Positions 1 to 9,103 of a stretch of DNA of 64,000 bases are shown here, piece by piece. Below the pieces are notes generated by a model, which was given only the letters and a program-made list of their open reading frames with translations, made no database searches and was not told the DNA's origin. This stretch comes from RFSX01 sp964591455 (GTDB lineage Bacteria; Bacteroidota; Bacteroidia; Chitinophagales; Saprospiraceae). How positions within the stretch are numbered: position 1 is the first letter of the stretch; the number at the start of each line of letters is the position of its first letter. A program made the position numbers and the translations under genes. The stretch lies in contig CAZQDZ010000020.1 of assembly GCA_964591455.1 (NCBI GenBank), positions 1-64,000 on the forward strand, read 5' to 3'.

Positions 1-86
1 CGCCGCCCTAGAAAGGGATATCTATGATTTATAATTTATTTTGGACACTTGTGATTGACTAATATTATTTATAAACAACAATAACG

Positions 87-626
87 ATGACATATTCTAG
101 ATTGACAACGCTTTGTATAGCGGTTTTGATTTCGCTAGTATCTTATGCGCAGGACATTACAGTGACTATAGAGAAAAAACTACCGGCAGCAGTGCATACG
201 CTTGATTTCATCACTGTATTAGATGAAGTTTCTGTAAAAGCACTTCAAAAAGAAGGACTTAATGTCGAAGTCCATTCTGCAATATTGAGTTCTGGAATAT
301 CCAAGTATCACTGCTCTGTTAGTGGTGTAACTCAAGATGTATATAAGGCGCTAGATAGCAGATGGAGAGTACAACTTGCTGATGCAAAATTCGCTAATCC
401 TACTGTTAAGAATCAGGATGATTATATGACAGAAGCTTACAAAGAATTAATAAGTGAGGCGAAGGCGAAAGCTGCTCCTCTGGCGATGGCCATGGACAAA
501 AAGCTAGGCAACCTTGAGAATATAGAGATACTGGATTATAGTGATGAAGTAGGAGTATCTTCCGATAATCCGTTTGCTGGATATATGTCGGCTAAGATCG
601 AAGCTGGTTTTTCTTGTGTAGATTAG
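87..626 (+). CDS. secreted SIMPL-domain-like protein (DUF541-like)
   Basis: Encodes 179 residues. A hydrophobic leader ending in SYAQ looks like a signal peptide, so the product is probably periplasmic or outer-membrane associated. The C-terminal third contains EAKAKAAPLAMAMDKKLGNL, which resembles the hallmark helix-strand of SIMPL/DUF541 proteins (a run of AKAKAEALA followed by LGKV). SIMPL proteins have no agreed biochemical activity, so function is unknown. The ATG follows a short AT-rich leader without a Shine-Dalgarno, as usual in Bacteroidota. The gene stands alone; the following 0.7 kb holds only a decayed frame on the other strand. The family call rests on one motif and is moderate. 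Confidence 0.6.
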   Translation: MTYSRLTTLCIAVLISLVSYAQDITVTIEKKLPAAVHTLDFITVLDEVSVKALQKEGLNVEVHSAILSSGISKYHCSVSGVTQDVYKALDSRWRVQLADAKFANPTVKNQDDYMTEAYKELISEAKAKAAPLAMAMDKKLGNLENIEILDYSDEVGVSSDNPFAGYMSAKIEAGFSCVD

Positions 627-1040
627 AATGATATTAATACGCCGCAATTCTGCAGCTTGAGGATTATAATCTAAACTCCCCATTTTTAGTTTACTTATAA
701 ATGGAAATAATTTTAAATCACTTTTCTTATGTTTCACAGTTGATAGGAAAGCATCTATCGTGGATGAAGCAGAACTATTTGGGATAGTGGATGAAGTTGT
801 TACCGTGTTAGCTTGATTCTTTTTAAACTCAAAATATTTGTTTGCAAAGCGATTAGTTTTGTTTGAGCTTGTGATAGTTCTTGTATCTGCGACTGGTAAA
901 TTGTGTGCTACGATTTTATTGTTTTGGAGTTTTTATATCTGTATTGATTGTAGTATTTTCTGTAATTGCGTTGTATTTGAATATGTTTCAGATTGTGCTT
1001 CTATGTTGGTAATGTGATTTTCTGAGACAGAAGTTTATAA
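504..1040 (-). pseudogene. decayed reading frame interrupted by a stop codon
   Basis: Reading the minus strand from about 1037, one frame stays open for roughly 34 codons (containing ENHITNIEAQSETY and QLQKILQSIQI), meets a single TAA near 935, and then continues in the same frame for more than 100 codons (HNLPVADTRTITSSNK, then KLKMGSLDYNPQAAELRRIN). It finally runs into the antisense of the SIMPL-like gene at 504. Composition is protein-like (Asn/Ser/Thr-rich linker, then a basic segment) but there is no ATG start and no recognised domain. I read it as the 3' remnant of a lost gene whose original stop is gone. The 627-1314 interval otherwise shows no gene. Confidence 0.35.
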
Positions 1041-1150
1041 AGCTATCATGTTCATTTAAGTAATAGTACTTTGAAGAACATCACCATGTCTACTAGCTTA
1101 CTATGAATATTGCTAAGATGTGACGAGTAGGATACAGTATTTGTGAATAT

Positions 1151-1314
1151 TTAGATTACTTTGAAAAATTGCTGTTTTCCATGTTCTAAACCATTTTGGT
1201 AGTAAATAAGCTGCATCATATTTTGCGTAAAAGTATCTACTGATTCCAATTCTGGAATATCAAGCTGTACCACATTCGCTTGCTCTTTATTCAGCAATAG
1301 AAACTTTTTGATGG
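1151..1314 (-). other. open frame without a start downstream of the methyltransferase
   Basis: Directly after the methyltransferase stop, a different minus-strand frame is open from inside the methyltransferase 3' end to a TAA at 1151-1153. It reads about 60 codons including REGWITIKKFLLLNKEQANV and MMQLIYYQNGLEHGKQQFF. It has no ATG except two methionines near its end, so it is either the relic of a gene tail joined by deletion or a frameshifted extension of the methyltransferase. No family was recognised. Confidence 0.25.
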
Positions 1315-2133
1315 TTATCCAACCTTCTCTGCTATTATTTCGACCAACGATGGGCAGAATAATGTAGCAGTTTTATCTTTTTCTATCTCCTTCAAATTTT
1401 CAAATGCCAGTTTTAATTCTTCTTCATTTAGATATCCCATCTCTTGGATTTTTGGCCAATAGATTTCATAGAATGATCGGGGCCATTGCCATGTTAGTTC
1501 TCCAGGTCGCGACATCTTGCACATAGGCCTAATGCCTGTAACTTTGAAGCCAATCTTTTTTAATATAGACGGTAATTCTCTGCCAACATCTATATTGCCT
1601 GCCGTATCTTGAAAACTTTTAAAGCATCCAGATATAGCTTTTTTTACATGAGAGCCACTTGGATTTATCTGATGAGTCATCCAATGATAATATTCATGAA
1701 TGACCACTTTACCTCCTACCTTCATGGCGCTATGCACTTTCGACATAACCTCATCTGGATTTGAAATCCACGCTAATGCCCACCTACAGTACATCCCGTC
1801 TAAGTTATAAGATGACAAGTCCAGATTATCAAATTCAGCGTGAATTGTATCTATATTGAGCTTTTGTGTTTTGTTGATTTCCTTGAGATAGTCTAGATAA
1901 ATTTTAGATTTGTCTACAGCAATTACCTGACCCTCAGCACCTGCAATCTTAGCCAATTCCCTGGAGCAAAACCCAGGACCACTACCCAGATCCAATAGTT
2001 GCATCCCTCTTGTAAAGCCTGCTAATTGCCAGCCCTTTTGTGCCTCACTAGCCCATACCTGATGCTGAAGTCCAAGTCTGTTCATCTCCTCTAAATCCGT
2101 TCCTAGTATATAGGCATTTTGCTCTTGCTGCAT
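1315..2133 (-). CDS. class I SAM-dependent methyltransferase
   Basis: 272 residues with a canonical Rossmann methyltransferase core. Motif I LLDLGSGPGF lies near residue 46, an acidic residue after AVDKS corresponds to motif II, and YCRWALAWISNPDEV is the post-motif region of UbiE/Methyltransf_11-type enzymes. The C-terminal half (residues 150-270) carries a lid region typical of small-molecule methyltransferases. It transfers a methyl group from S-adenosylmethionine; the substrate cannot be read from sequence. It is divergent from the helicase gene (100-bp gap), and no operon partner is visible. The length is normal for the family, and the protein ends in a usual IIAEK-type strand, so the extra open frame downstream is probably not part of it. 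Confidence 0.85.
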   Translation of the reverse strand: MQQEQNAYILGTDLEEMNRLGLQHQVWASEAQKGWQLAGFTRGMQLLDLGSGPGFCSRELAKIAGAEGQVIAVDKSKIYLDYLKEINKTQKLNIDTIHAEFDNLDLSSYNLDGMYCRWALAWISNPDEVMSKVHSAMKVGGKVVIHEYYHWMTHQINPSGSHVKKAISGCFKSFQDTAGNIDVGRELPSILKKIGFKVTGIRPMCKMSRPGELTWQWPRSFYEIYWPKIQEMGYLNEEELKLAFENLKEIEKDKTATLFCPSLVEIIAEKVG

Positions 2134-2255
2134 TATTCGTAATTTGTAGTAGCAAAGTTAATAAATGAGTGGACCTAGATAGGACTAATTCACTTTATTA
2201 ATGAAATATAATTGTAGACAAAAAGTTTTAGACTTTGGAAGTAGAAAGCACAAGG

Positions 2256-4385
2256 ATGAGAGAACTGGCTAAGCAGTTTGCCTTAAACACTAACCAAAAT
2301 CTATTTCTGACAGGCAAGGCTGGTACTGGTAAGACGACCTTACTCAAGGAAATATTAAAAGAGACTGACAAACAATGTCTTGTAGCTGCACCTACAGGTG
2401 TAGCGGCTATTAATGCTGGAGGTGTTACACTTCATTCATTATTCTTATTGCCATTAAGAGCTTTTATTCCAGAGCCTAATCCTACGCTTAATCCAGATGT
2501 CTTTTGCGATGCCAGTGACTTAGTCAAGAATCAGAAATTCAGAAGAGATAAGTTGGATTTATTTCTCCAGCTAGAAATGTTAGTTATAGACGAAATCAGT
2601 ATGGTCCGTGTGGACTTGTTAGAGGCTATAGACTATACCTTAAGGCGAGTAAGGAAAAATGCCCAGCCATTTGGTGGCGTACAGATAATGGCTATTGGTG
2701 ACTTGTATCAGTTACCTCCCGTTGTCAAAAATGATGTAGAAGGTCCCTTGTCTAATTATTATAAGGGATTCTATTTTTTCGGAAGCCCAGCCTGGCAGAG
2801 GTCTCAGTCTGTAACTATAGAGCTAGATAGAGTTTATCGCCAAGAGGATGAGGAATTTATTGATTTGCTGAACGCCATTAGAAATGGTATAAAAGACCAT
2901 TCAGTTATAGACAAGATCAATGAGAGATACTCACCTAGTAATATACCTGAAGAAGTAATTACACTTACAACACACGTAAGACAAGCTACTGAGATTAACC
3001 AAAGCAAGTTGGGAGCTTTGAATACAGACATCATTAAGTTTTCGGCTGACATTAATGGAAAGTTTCCTGAGAACTCTTATCCTGTAGGTGAGACCATAGA
3101 ACTGAAGAAGGGTGCTCAAGTAATGTTTGTTAGAAACCACCCCGATGGTTTATACTTCAACGGTAAGATAGGTATCATCAGTAAGATTAGTGAATCCAGT
3201 ATTACAGTAAAGACATTGGACGATAATCAGTCAATTCTAGTAGAAATGGTAGAATGGACAATTTTTAGGTACGAATTAGATGAGTCCACAGATAAGATTA
3301 TAAAGAACGAAGTAGGAAGCTTTACGCAGTACCCGCTTCGATTGGCTTGGGCAGTCACAGTGCATAAGAGTCAAGGACTTACCTTCGATAGGGTAGTACT
3401 TGATCTAGAAAGGACATTTGCAGCTGGACAACTATATGTGGCACTGAGTAGATGCAGATCACTGGACGGAATGTATTTACTATCTGAAATAAAAACGCAA
3501 AATATCATTACTGATCTCCAAGTAATTTCCTTTTACAGTAATAAACTGCAAGTGCCGCAATTGACTTCTTTGCTTGAAGCAGCAAGAATAGAATACGAAC
3601 AGTATCAAATAATCAAATCTTTCAATGTAGCAGGATTGTTGACTTACTTGGACCCTTGGCAAGAGATTCTAAAGGAAAAGGAAATAATGAGTAAGGGAAA
3701 TTGTCAAAAACTAATTTTTGATATTAGAAATAAGCTGACAGCATTGGAAAATGTAGCCACTAAATTTCATGCGCAGTTAAAGCAAATTTTCGATAGTAAA
3801 CATGATCATCAAGATTTGCTTCTCGATAGACTACAGAAAGCAATAGAATATTACACTGAGCAACTACACAATGACGTCTATAAACCACTTGTTAAGCACG
3901 GCTTAGAATACAGCATTAAGAAGAATACCAAAGCCTATGTATCTACAGTAGGTAACATGGAAATTGCAGTGGCTAAGCAAATAAAAAACTTGTACCATAT
4001 TAAGTTTCTAGACAAGGAAGTATATGAGTCTGAAAAAACTTATTTGACTAACACGACTTCTGCTAATAAAAAGAAGCGACAGCCAAAAGGTAATACTGTA
4101 GAGATTACCTTAGAGATGCACAAGGAGGGCAAAAGTCTTAATTTAATTGCAAAAGAAAGGGGCTTAGCTGTGTCCACAATAGAGTCACACATGGCACAAC
4201 TTATTACTGCTCAGAAAGTTTCTGTTTATGATCTAATGGATTCTAAGAAAGTAGAGAAAGCATTGGCCGTCGCTCAATCCTATCCAGATTTGAATCTCAC
4301 AGACTTAATCAAAAAAGTACCCTTCAAAATAGGCTTCGGTAAATTGAGATGGATAGTAAACTATAGAAATATACTGGAGTCCTAA
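2256..4385 (+). CDS. Pif1/RecD-like superfamily 1 DNA helicase with C-terminal HTH
   Basis: About 709 residues. Helicase motifs in order: Walker A FLTGKAGTGKTTLL, motif Ia region LVAAPTGVAAINAGG with TLHSLF, Walker B VIDEISMVR, the Q-sensor GDLYQLPPV, a UvrD_C_2-type segment WAVTVHKSQGLTFDRVV, and motif VI LYVALSRCRSLDGMYLL. Around residues 610-670 (EITLEMHKEGKSLNLIAKER) is a helix-turn-helix of the RQC/HTH_40 kind common in Bacteroidota Pif1 homologues. It is expected to be an ATP-driven 5'-3' helicase acting on forks, recombination intermediates or G-quadruplexes. A TTG seven codons upstream (2235) is in frame; the ATG at 2256 is preferred because the core begins straight after it. Convergent with the HMG-CoA lyase gene. 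Confidence 0.9.
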   Translation: MRELAKQFALNTNQNLFLTGKAGTGKTTLLKEILKETDKQCLVAAPTGVAAINAGGVTLHSLFLLPLRAFIPEPNPTLNPDVFCDASDLVKNQKFRRDKLDLFLQLEMLVIDEISMVRVDLLEAIDYTLRRVRKNAQPFGGVQIMAIGDLYQLPPVVKNDVEGPLSNYYKGFYFFGSPAWQRSQSVTIELDRVYRQEDEEFIDLLNAIRNGIKDHSVIDKINERYSPSNIPEEVITLTTHVRQATEINQSKLGALNTDIIKFSADINGKFPENSYPVGETIELKKGAQVMFVRNHPDGLYFNGKIGIISKISESSITVKTLDDNQSILVEMVEWTIFRYELDESTDKIIKNEVGSFTQYPLRLAWAVTVHKSQGLTFDRVVLDLERTFAAGQLYVALSRCRSLDGMYLLSEIKTQNIITDLQVISFYSNKLQVPQLTSLLEAARIEYEQYQIIKSFNVAGLLTYLDPWQEILKEKEIMSKGNCQKLIFDIRNKLTALENVATKFHAQLKQIFDSKHDHQDLLLDRLQKAIEYYTEQLHNDVYKPLVKHGLEYSIKKNTKAYVSTVGNMEIAVAKQIKNLYHIKFLDKEVYESEKTYLTNTTSANKKKRQPKGNTVEITLEMHKEGKSLNLIAKERGLAVSTIESHMAQLITAQKVSVYDLMDSKKVEKALAVAQSYPDLNLTDLIKKVPFKIGFGKLRWIVNYRNILES

Positions 4386-4407
4386 GAATTGTTTTCCCAG
4401 GTCCAAC

Positions 4408-5262
4408 TTATAGAAATACCTTACTCGAATATGCCATCGCTTCATTGAAAGCCGGAATATCCAATCCAATTTCTATATTGTTGTCGGTAAAATATTTAAT
4501 CATATTCTCCATAGGCATATTGCCAGTCAATTCATCCTTGGCCATAGGACAGCCCCCATAACCTTTTATAGCTCCATCAAAACTTCTACATCCATGAGCA
4601 TAGGCTGCTACTACTTTCTCCTCCCACTTGTCAGGTGTGGTATGCAAATGAGCATTGAAATAAATATCAGGAAATGTTCTTGTCAAGTTAGAAAAGAGAT
4701 ATTCCAAACTCTCAGGTGTAGAAACGCCAATTGTATCTGATAATGAAAATCTTGTGATACCCATACTCACTAGCTTATCGACATACTGCTGCGCTATTTC
4801 TGCATTCCAAACATCACCATAAGGGTTGCCGAACGCCATAGAGACATAGATAAGTAATTCTTTATTATACTTGATAGCAATAGCCTGAATGTCAGCTACC
4901 CTTTGTAACGACTCTTCGATGCTGGCATTGGTATTTCTCATCTGGAAAGTCTCCGATATAGAAAACGGATATCCCAAATAAGTTACCTCATCAAACTCTA
5001 CAGCATCATGTGCGCCACGTCTGTTAGCCACTATGACAGAAAGTTTCGATTGGCTTTTATCTAGGTCAAGTTCTCTTATAACCTCCCCAGTGTCTTTCAT
5101 CTGGGGAATAGCTTTGGGACTGACAAAACTCCCCACATCTATTGTATCAAATCCTACCTTTAATAACTTATTGATATAAGTAATTTTCTGTTCAGTTGGG
5201 ATGAACTCATGGATACCTTGCATGGCATCTCTAGGGCATTCTATCAGTTTAAGTTGATCCAT
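4408..5262 (-). CDS. hmgL: hydroxymethylglutaryl-CoA lyase
   Basis: 284 residues, HMGL-like TIM barrel. Visible active-site elements: N-terminal ECPRDAMQ (Arg-Asp pair binding substrate and metal), VSPKAIPQM, the metal-binding HLH motif in YFNAHLHTTPDK, and the catalytic cysteine loop GYGGCPMAKDELTGN. It cleaves (S)-HMG-CoA to acetyl-CoA and acetoacetate, the final step of leucine degradation. It is the last gene of a four-gene minus-strand operon; only 3 bases separate its start from the stop of the carboxylase beta gene. Length is slightly short of the usual 295-310 residues, but all motifs are present. The neighbours argue for leucine catabolism rather than another HMGL-family lyase. Confidence 0.92.
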   Translation of the reverse strand: MDQLKLIECPRDAMQGIHEFIPTEQKITYINKLLKVGFDTIDVGSFVSPKAIPQMKDTGEVIRELDLDKSQSKLSVIVANRRGAHDAVEFDEVTYLGYPFSISETFQMRNTNASIEESLQRVADIQAIAIKYNKELLIYVSMAFGNPYGDVWNAEIAQQYVDKLVSMGITRFSLSDTIGVSTPESLEYLFSNLTRTFPDIYFNAHLHTTPDKWEEKVVAAYAHGCRSFDGAIKGYGGCPMAKDELTGNMPMENMIKYFTDNNIEIGLDIPAFNEAMAYSSKVFL

Positions 5263-5265
5263 GAC

Positions 5266-6903
5266 TTAGGTTTGTATAATGCCAACATTGAATTTTTCTA
5301 CTGGAGAATTATTGGCTGCAGTGATACATTTGGAGATAATGCCTCTTGTATGCTTTGGATCTATGATTCCATCAGTCCATAAACGTGCAGCGGCATAGTA
5401 GGGCGAAGTTTCCTCTTCATACTTATTACTTATTCTATGTAGTATCTCCTGTTGTTCTTGTTCTGTAGGTTCTTTGCCTTTAGCTTTCATTGAAGCTACT
5501 TGGATTTGCATCAGCACCTTAGCTGCTTGGGTGCCGCCCATTACAGCTATCCGTCCACTAGGCCATGAAAAGATAAATCTTGGGTCATAAGCCTTACCAC
5601 ACATGGCATAGTTTCCTGCGCCATATGAGTTGCCAATGACTATACTTATTTTAGGTACGGTACTGTTGGACACGGCACTCACCATCTTGGCACCGTCTTT
5701 TATAATACCTCCATGCTCAGAGCGACTACCTACCATAAAGCCGGATACATCATGAAAGAAGACAAGAGGAATTTTTTTCTGATTACAATTCATAATGAAT
5801 CTTGCTGCCTTATCTGCACTATCAGAATATATCACCCCACCGAATTGCATTTCCTTTTTTGCATTTTTTACAACCTGTCTATTATTGATGACAACACCTA
5901 CAGACCATCCGTCTATTCGAGCATAACCACAGATAATAGTTTGGCCATACTCCTTTTTGTATTCTGTCAAGGAATCCTTGTCTAGGATGCAATTAAGTAT
6001 TTCCCTAGTATCATACGGTTTAACTCTATCTGAAGGGAAGAGCTGATATAGTTTGTCAGCTTCATAAGCAGGATCTACCGCATCAATCCTATCAAAACCG
6101 GCTTGCTCTCTTTCTCCAATCTTTGACACTAGATCTCTGATGGTATCCAGACATTCTTTGTCATCCTTGCATTTATAATCTACGTCTCCGGAGATAGCTG
6201 TTTGTGTATGTGCACCACCTAGCGTCTCTTTATCTACCGTTTCGCCTATAGCTGCTTTTACCAAATAAGGACCGGCTAGAAATATACTTCCTGTTCCCTC
6301 TACAATCAGTGCTTCGTCAGACATGATAGGCAAATAAGCACCACCAGCAACACAGCTACCCATAATCGCTGCGATTTGAGGGATACCCATAGATGACATG
6401 ACAGCATTATTTCTAAAAGTCCTTCCGAAATGTTCCTTATCTGCGAAGACCTCATTTTGCATAGGTAAGAATACGCCAGCACTATCTACGAGGTAAATAA
6501 TCGGCAATTTGTTTTCTATAGATATCTCTTGGGCTCGTAAGTTTTTCTTACAGGTCATAGGAAACCAAGCACCAGCTTTTACTGAAGCATCGTTGGCTAC
6601 AACTACACAGAGTCTACCAGAGATAGTACCTAATCCAGTCACCACGCCTGCGGCAGGACATCCACCTACATCTTGGTACATCTCGTAGGCAGCAAAAGCG
6701 CCTAGTTCTAGGAATTCAGAGTCCTTATCTATAAGATGCGCTACTCTTTCTCTGGCGGTCATCTTACCCTTGGTTCTTTGCTTCTCCAGCTTCTTTTCAC
6801 CACCTCCAAGGTATATTTTCTCTAGTTTCCTGTTCATAGCAGAAATGGAAAGTTTCATCTCATCCTCATTTTTGCTATGTTCTATATTTATCTTTTTAGT
6901 CAC
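5266..6903 (-). CDS. mccB: methylcrotonyl-CoA carboxylase beta subunit (carboxyltransferase)
   Basis: 545 residues, the size of biotin-dependent acyl-CoA carboxylase beta chains. It has the two crotonase-fold halves: the N half includes YLVDSAGVFLPMQ, MGSCVAGGAYLPIMSDE and LGGAHTQTAISGDVDY; the C half includes FFHDVSGFMVGSRSE, GNSYGAGNYAMCGKAYDPR and WPSGRIAVMGGTQAAKV. The YKCKDDKECLDTIRDLV insertion and the AVMGGTQAA motif favour methylcrotonyl-CoA over propionyl-CoA as substrate. It catalyses carboxyl transfer from carboxybiotin to 3-methylcrotonyl-CoA. The biotin-carrying alpha subunit is not in the window and must lie elsewhere. Operon with acyl-CoA dehydrogenase upstream (51-bp gap) and HMG-CoA lyase downstream. 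Confidence 0.92.
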   Translation of the reverse strand: MTKKINIEHSKNEDEMKLSISAMNRKLEKIYLGGGEKKLEKQRTKGKMTARERVAHLIDKDSEFLELGAFAAYEMYQDVGGCPAAGVVTGLGTISGRLCVVVANDASVKAGAWFPMTCKKNLRAQEISIENKLPIIYLVDSAGVFLPMQNEVFADKEHFGRTFRNNAVMSSMGIPQIAAIMGSCVAGGAYLPIMSDEALIVEGTGSIFLAGPYLVKAAIGETVDKETLGGAHTQTAISGDVDYKCKDDKECLDTIRDLVSKIGEREQAGFDRIDAVDPAYEADKLYQLFPSDRVKPYDTREILNCILDKDSLTEYKKEYGQTIICGYARIDGWSVGVVINNRQVVKNAKKEMQFGGVIYSDSADKAARFIMNCNQKKIPLVFFHDVSGFMVGSRSEHGGIIKDGAKMVSAVSNSTVPKISIVIGNSYGAGNYAMCGKAYDPRFIFSWPSGRIAVMGGTQAAKVLMQIQVASMKAKGKEPTEQEQQEILHRISNKYEEETSPYYAAARLWTDGIIDPKHTRGIISKCITAANNSPVEKFNVGIIQT

Positions 6904-6954
6904 GTATATTAATTATGCTACAATATTACACTTCTGTAATGGTGATTGTTGTAA

Positions 6955-8121
6955 TTAGGTGCTCTTCTGGTAAGTCTTTTTGTCTATAACCATTTTGGCG
7001 ATGATTTCTTTAAGGATTTCAGATGTACCTCCACCTATAGGACCTAATCTACTATCTCTAAGCATTCTGGCAAGTGGATATTCTTCCATGTAACCATACC
7101 CACCTAGAAATTGCAAGCAGCTGTATATCACTTCATCTGCTACTTTAGTGGATTGGAGTTTGGACATGCTAGCTTCCTTTACAACATAGACACCATCATC
7201 TATGTTTTTGGCGACCACATAATTGTATGTCTTGATAATATCGACCTCAGTTGCCATTTCACTTATACGATGACGTAAGGCTTGGAACCTGTCTATGGTC
7301 TTACCGAAGGCTGTTCTTTCTGACATATACTTAAGGGTGTACTCTATAGCATATTCAGCACGAGCATGTGCATTGATACCCATAATTAGTCTCTCAAGAG
7401 CAAAGTGTTGCATTACGTAATAGAAGCCTTTGCCTTCTTCACCCATAAGATTAGAAGCTGGAATTTTCACATTGTCAAATGCAATCTCACCTGTGTCTGA
7501 TGCTCTCCATCCCAGCTTGTCCAATTTGGAAGCTGAGACTCCTGGTGTATCCCTATCTATGAGAAAGACTCCCATTGACTTTGGATTGTCTTCATAATTG
7601 ACTTTGGCGATGACGACAAGGTAATCGGAGTAGACACCGTTTGTAATAAATGTTTTTGACCCATTGATAATATAATGGTCTCCTTCCTTGACCGCAGTGG
7701 TTCTCATCGCGCCCACGTCTGACCCACCAAAAGGTTCTGAGATACATAAGCAACCAATCATCTCTCCTGCGATACTAGCTGTAAGATATTTCTCCTTTAT
7801 CTCTTCTGATCCTTCTTTCAGCAAATGGGTCATCGCTAGATAATTATGTGCCCACATGGCAGCTGCAAATCCACCAGAGTTAATGCGCTGCATTTCTTCT
7901 AACCATATTACTAGATAAAAGATGTCGAGATCTAGACCACCATATTTTTCTGGATAGCGTATCCCAAAATATCCCATCTCCCCGAATTTAGGCCAGATAG
8001 CTCTATCTATCGTTCCAGTCTTTTCCCACTCGTCTAGATGCTGTACAACTTCTGATTGTAAAAATGATCTAAAACCTTCTCTAAATAATTTATGTTCTTC
8101 TGTAAAAAATGAATCTAACAT
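6955..8121 (-). CDS. acyl-CoA dehydrogenase, probably isovaleryl-CoA dehydrogenase
   Basis: About 388 residues with the complete acyl-CoA dehydrogenase architecture: N-terminal helical domain (EEHKLFREGFRSFL), middle beta domain with CLCISEPFGGSDVGAM and INGSKTFITNGVYSDYLVV, and C-terminal helical domain with RTAFGKTIDRFQALRH, LQFLGGYGYMEEYPLARMLR and GPIGGGTSEIL (FAD site). Position in the operon after the TetR gene and before mccB makes isovaleryl-CoA the likely substrate; electrons would pass to ETF. A TTG nine codons upstream overlaps the TetR stop; I prefer the ATG at 8121, which begins MLDSFFTEEH like homologues. The family is certain, the substrate inferred from neighbours. Confidence 0.9.
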   Translation of the reverse strand: MLDSFFTEEHKLFREGFRSFLQSEVVQHLDEWEKTGTIDRAIWPKFGEMGYFGIRYPEKYGGLDLDIFYLVIWLEEMQRINSGGFAAAMWAHNYLAMTHLLKEGSEEIKEKYLTASIAGEMIGCLCISEPFGGSDVGAMRTTAVKEGDHYIINGSKTFITNGVYSDYLVVIAKVNYEDNPKSMGVFLIDRDTPGVSASKLDKLGWRASDTGEIAFDNVKIPASNLMGEEGKGFYYVMQHFALERLIMGINAHARAEYAIEYTLKYMSERTAFGKTIDRFQALRHRISEMATEVDIIKTYNYVVAKNIDDGVYVVKEASMSKLQSTKVADEVIYSCLQFLGGYGYMEEYPLARMLRDSRLGPIGGGTSEILKEIIAKMVIDKKTYQKST

Positions 8122-8144
8122 TAATGTAATTTTTAAGTTATATC

Positions 8145-8798
8145 TCAAATGAGATGTTGTAGTTCTATATAGTTTTTAATACTGACTCCTGGTTGGGACA
8201 GAAATTTGTCACCAAAATATTCGTTGAATGCAATCATGCCCTTCTCCGTAAAGTGTGGATAGATTGTACTCCATACCATCTTCTCTGGATTTTCTCTTCC
8301 TACGGCTCTTACTGATTGTTGTGCCACCCAGTAGTAGGTAATTAGCCAGGCATTAACTGACAGCATATAATATAGTCCGTCATGTGGCTCCTCCTTTACA
8401 TTGCCTATCTCTATGCCATAAGCAAAAGTCTGAAGATTGCGTTTTATAACTTCTTTAGACCAGTTGGCAAGTATAGACTTGATAGAGGCATGTTCTAGGA
8501 CAGACATGTCACGGAATATAAAGGGATATCTTTCTTGCAGTGATCGACAGGTTCTGATATCCAAACTCAAATTGAAGAAAGCGGGGAAATCGACTCTGTG
8601 CTTTTGATAGCGCTGTATATCTTTTACTATTCTGATGGATATATCGTAAAGTATATCATCCTTGCTCTTATAATGGTAGGCCAGATTACCTCGACTCATG
8701 CTGCATATCTGAGCTAAGTCAGCTAGTGAGTGGGTATGATACCCCTTGTCATTAAAGGCATCTACAACAGCTGCTAAAATCCGGTCTCTAGTCTTCAT
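8145..8798 (-). CDS. TetR-family regulator of the leucine-degradation operon
   Basis: 217 residues. The N-terminal TetR helix-turn-helix is clear (RDRILAAVVDAFNDKGYHTH, then LADLAQICSMSRGNLAYHYK, then KDDILYDI). The rest is a variable all-helical ligand domain containing MSVLEHASIKSILANW, an arrangement common in Bacteroidota TetR proteins. It heads the leucine operon with a 23-bp gap to the dehydrogenase, so it most likely autoregulates and responds to an acyl-CoA or branched-chain intermediate. A perfect 6+6 inverted repeat at 8831-8848 lies upstream of the start and is a candidate operator. The family call is secure; the ligand is inferred. Confidence 0.9.
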   Translation of the reverse strand: MKTRDRILAAVVDAFNDKGYHTHSLADLAQICSMSRGNLAYHYKSKDDILYDISIRIVKDIQRYQKHRVDFPAFFNLSLDIRTCRSLQERYPFIFRDMSVLEHASIKSILANWSKEVIKRNLQTFAYGIEIGNVKEEPHDGLYYMLSVNAWLITYYWVAQQSVRAVGRENPEKMVWSTIYPHFTEKGMIAFNEYFGDKFLSQPGVSIKNYIELQHLI

Positions 8799-9103
8799 TT
8801 ATTAATAAAGACCAAATATAATTATATTATTTAGTCGTTGTTGACTAATAAAGAGTCGTAATTTAGTTTATTATGCTAAATGTCTTTGCTAAATTCAATT
8901 TATGCGCTGAGCATGGAATGAACACCTTGCCACTCAGTCCTGTATTTAAAAATATCTGAATTTTGACCATTCTCAAGTCTAAACTCTATAGATTCATCAC
9001 TAGTTACTCTGATATTTTGATGAGGATTTAAGGAGAATTATATTTTTGGACATAGTGATTGATGTTGGGCCGGATTCATTCTTGTAAACTAGCCAAAAGA
9101 GTC
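8799..9103. other. intergenic region with a possible coding relic
   Basis: 305 bases between dapD and the TetR gene. It contains the palindrome annotated separately at 8831-8848. On the minus strand, about 9028 to 8895 is an ATG-less open stretch of about 45 codons reading LNPHQNIRVTSDESIEF and later DIFKYRTEWQGVHSMLSA before a TAA. It is protein-like but has no start and no recognised family, and may be a fragment of a lost gene. Nothing else was seen. Confidence 0.3.
8831..8848. promoter_or_regulatory. inverted repeat, candidate TetR operator
   Basis: TTAGTC-N6-GACTAA is a perfect 6-bp inverted repeat, centred about 40 bp upstream of the TetR start codon on the minus strand. TetR-family regulators commonly bind such palindromes in their own promoters. 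The assignment is by position and symmetry only. Confidence 0.45.
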
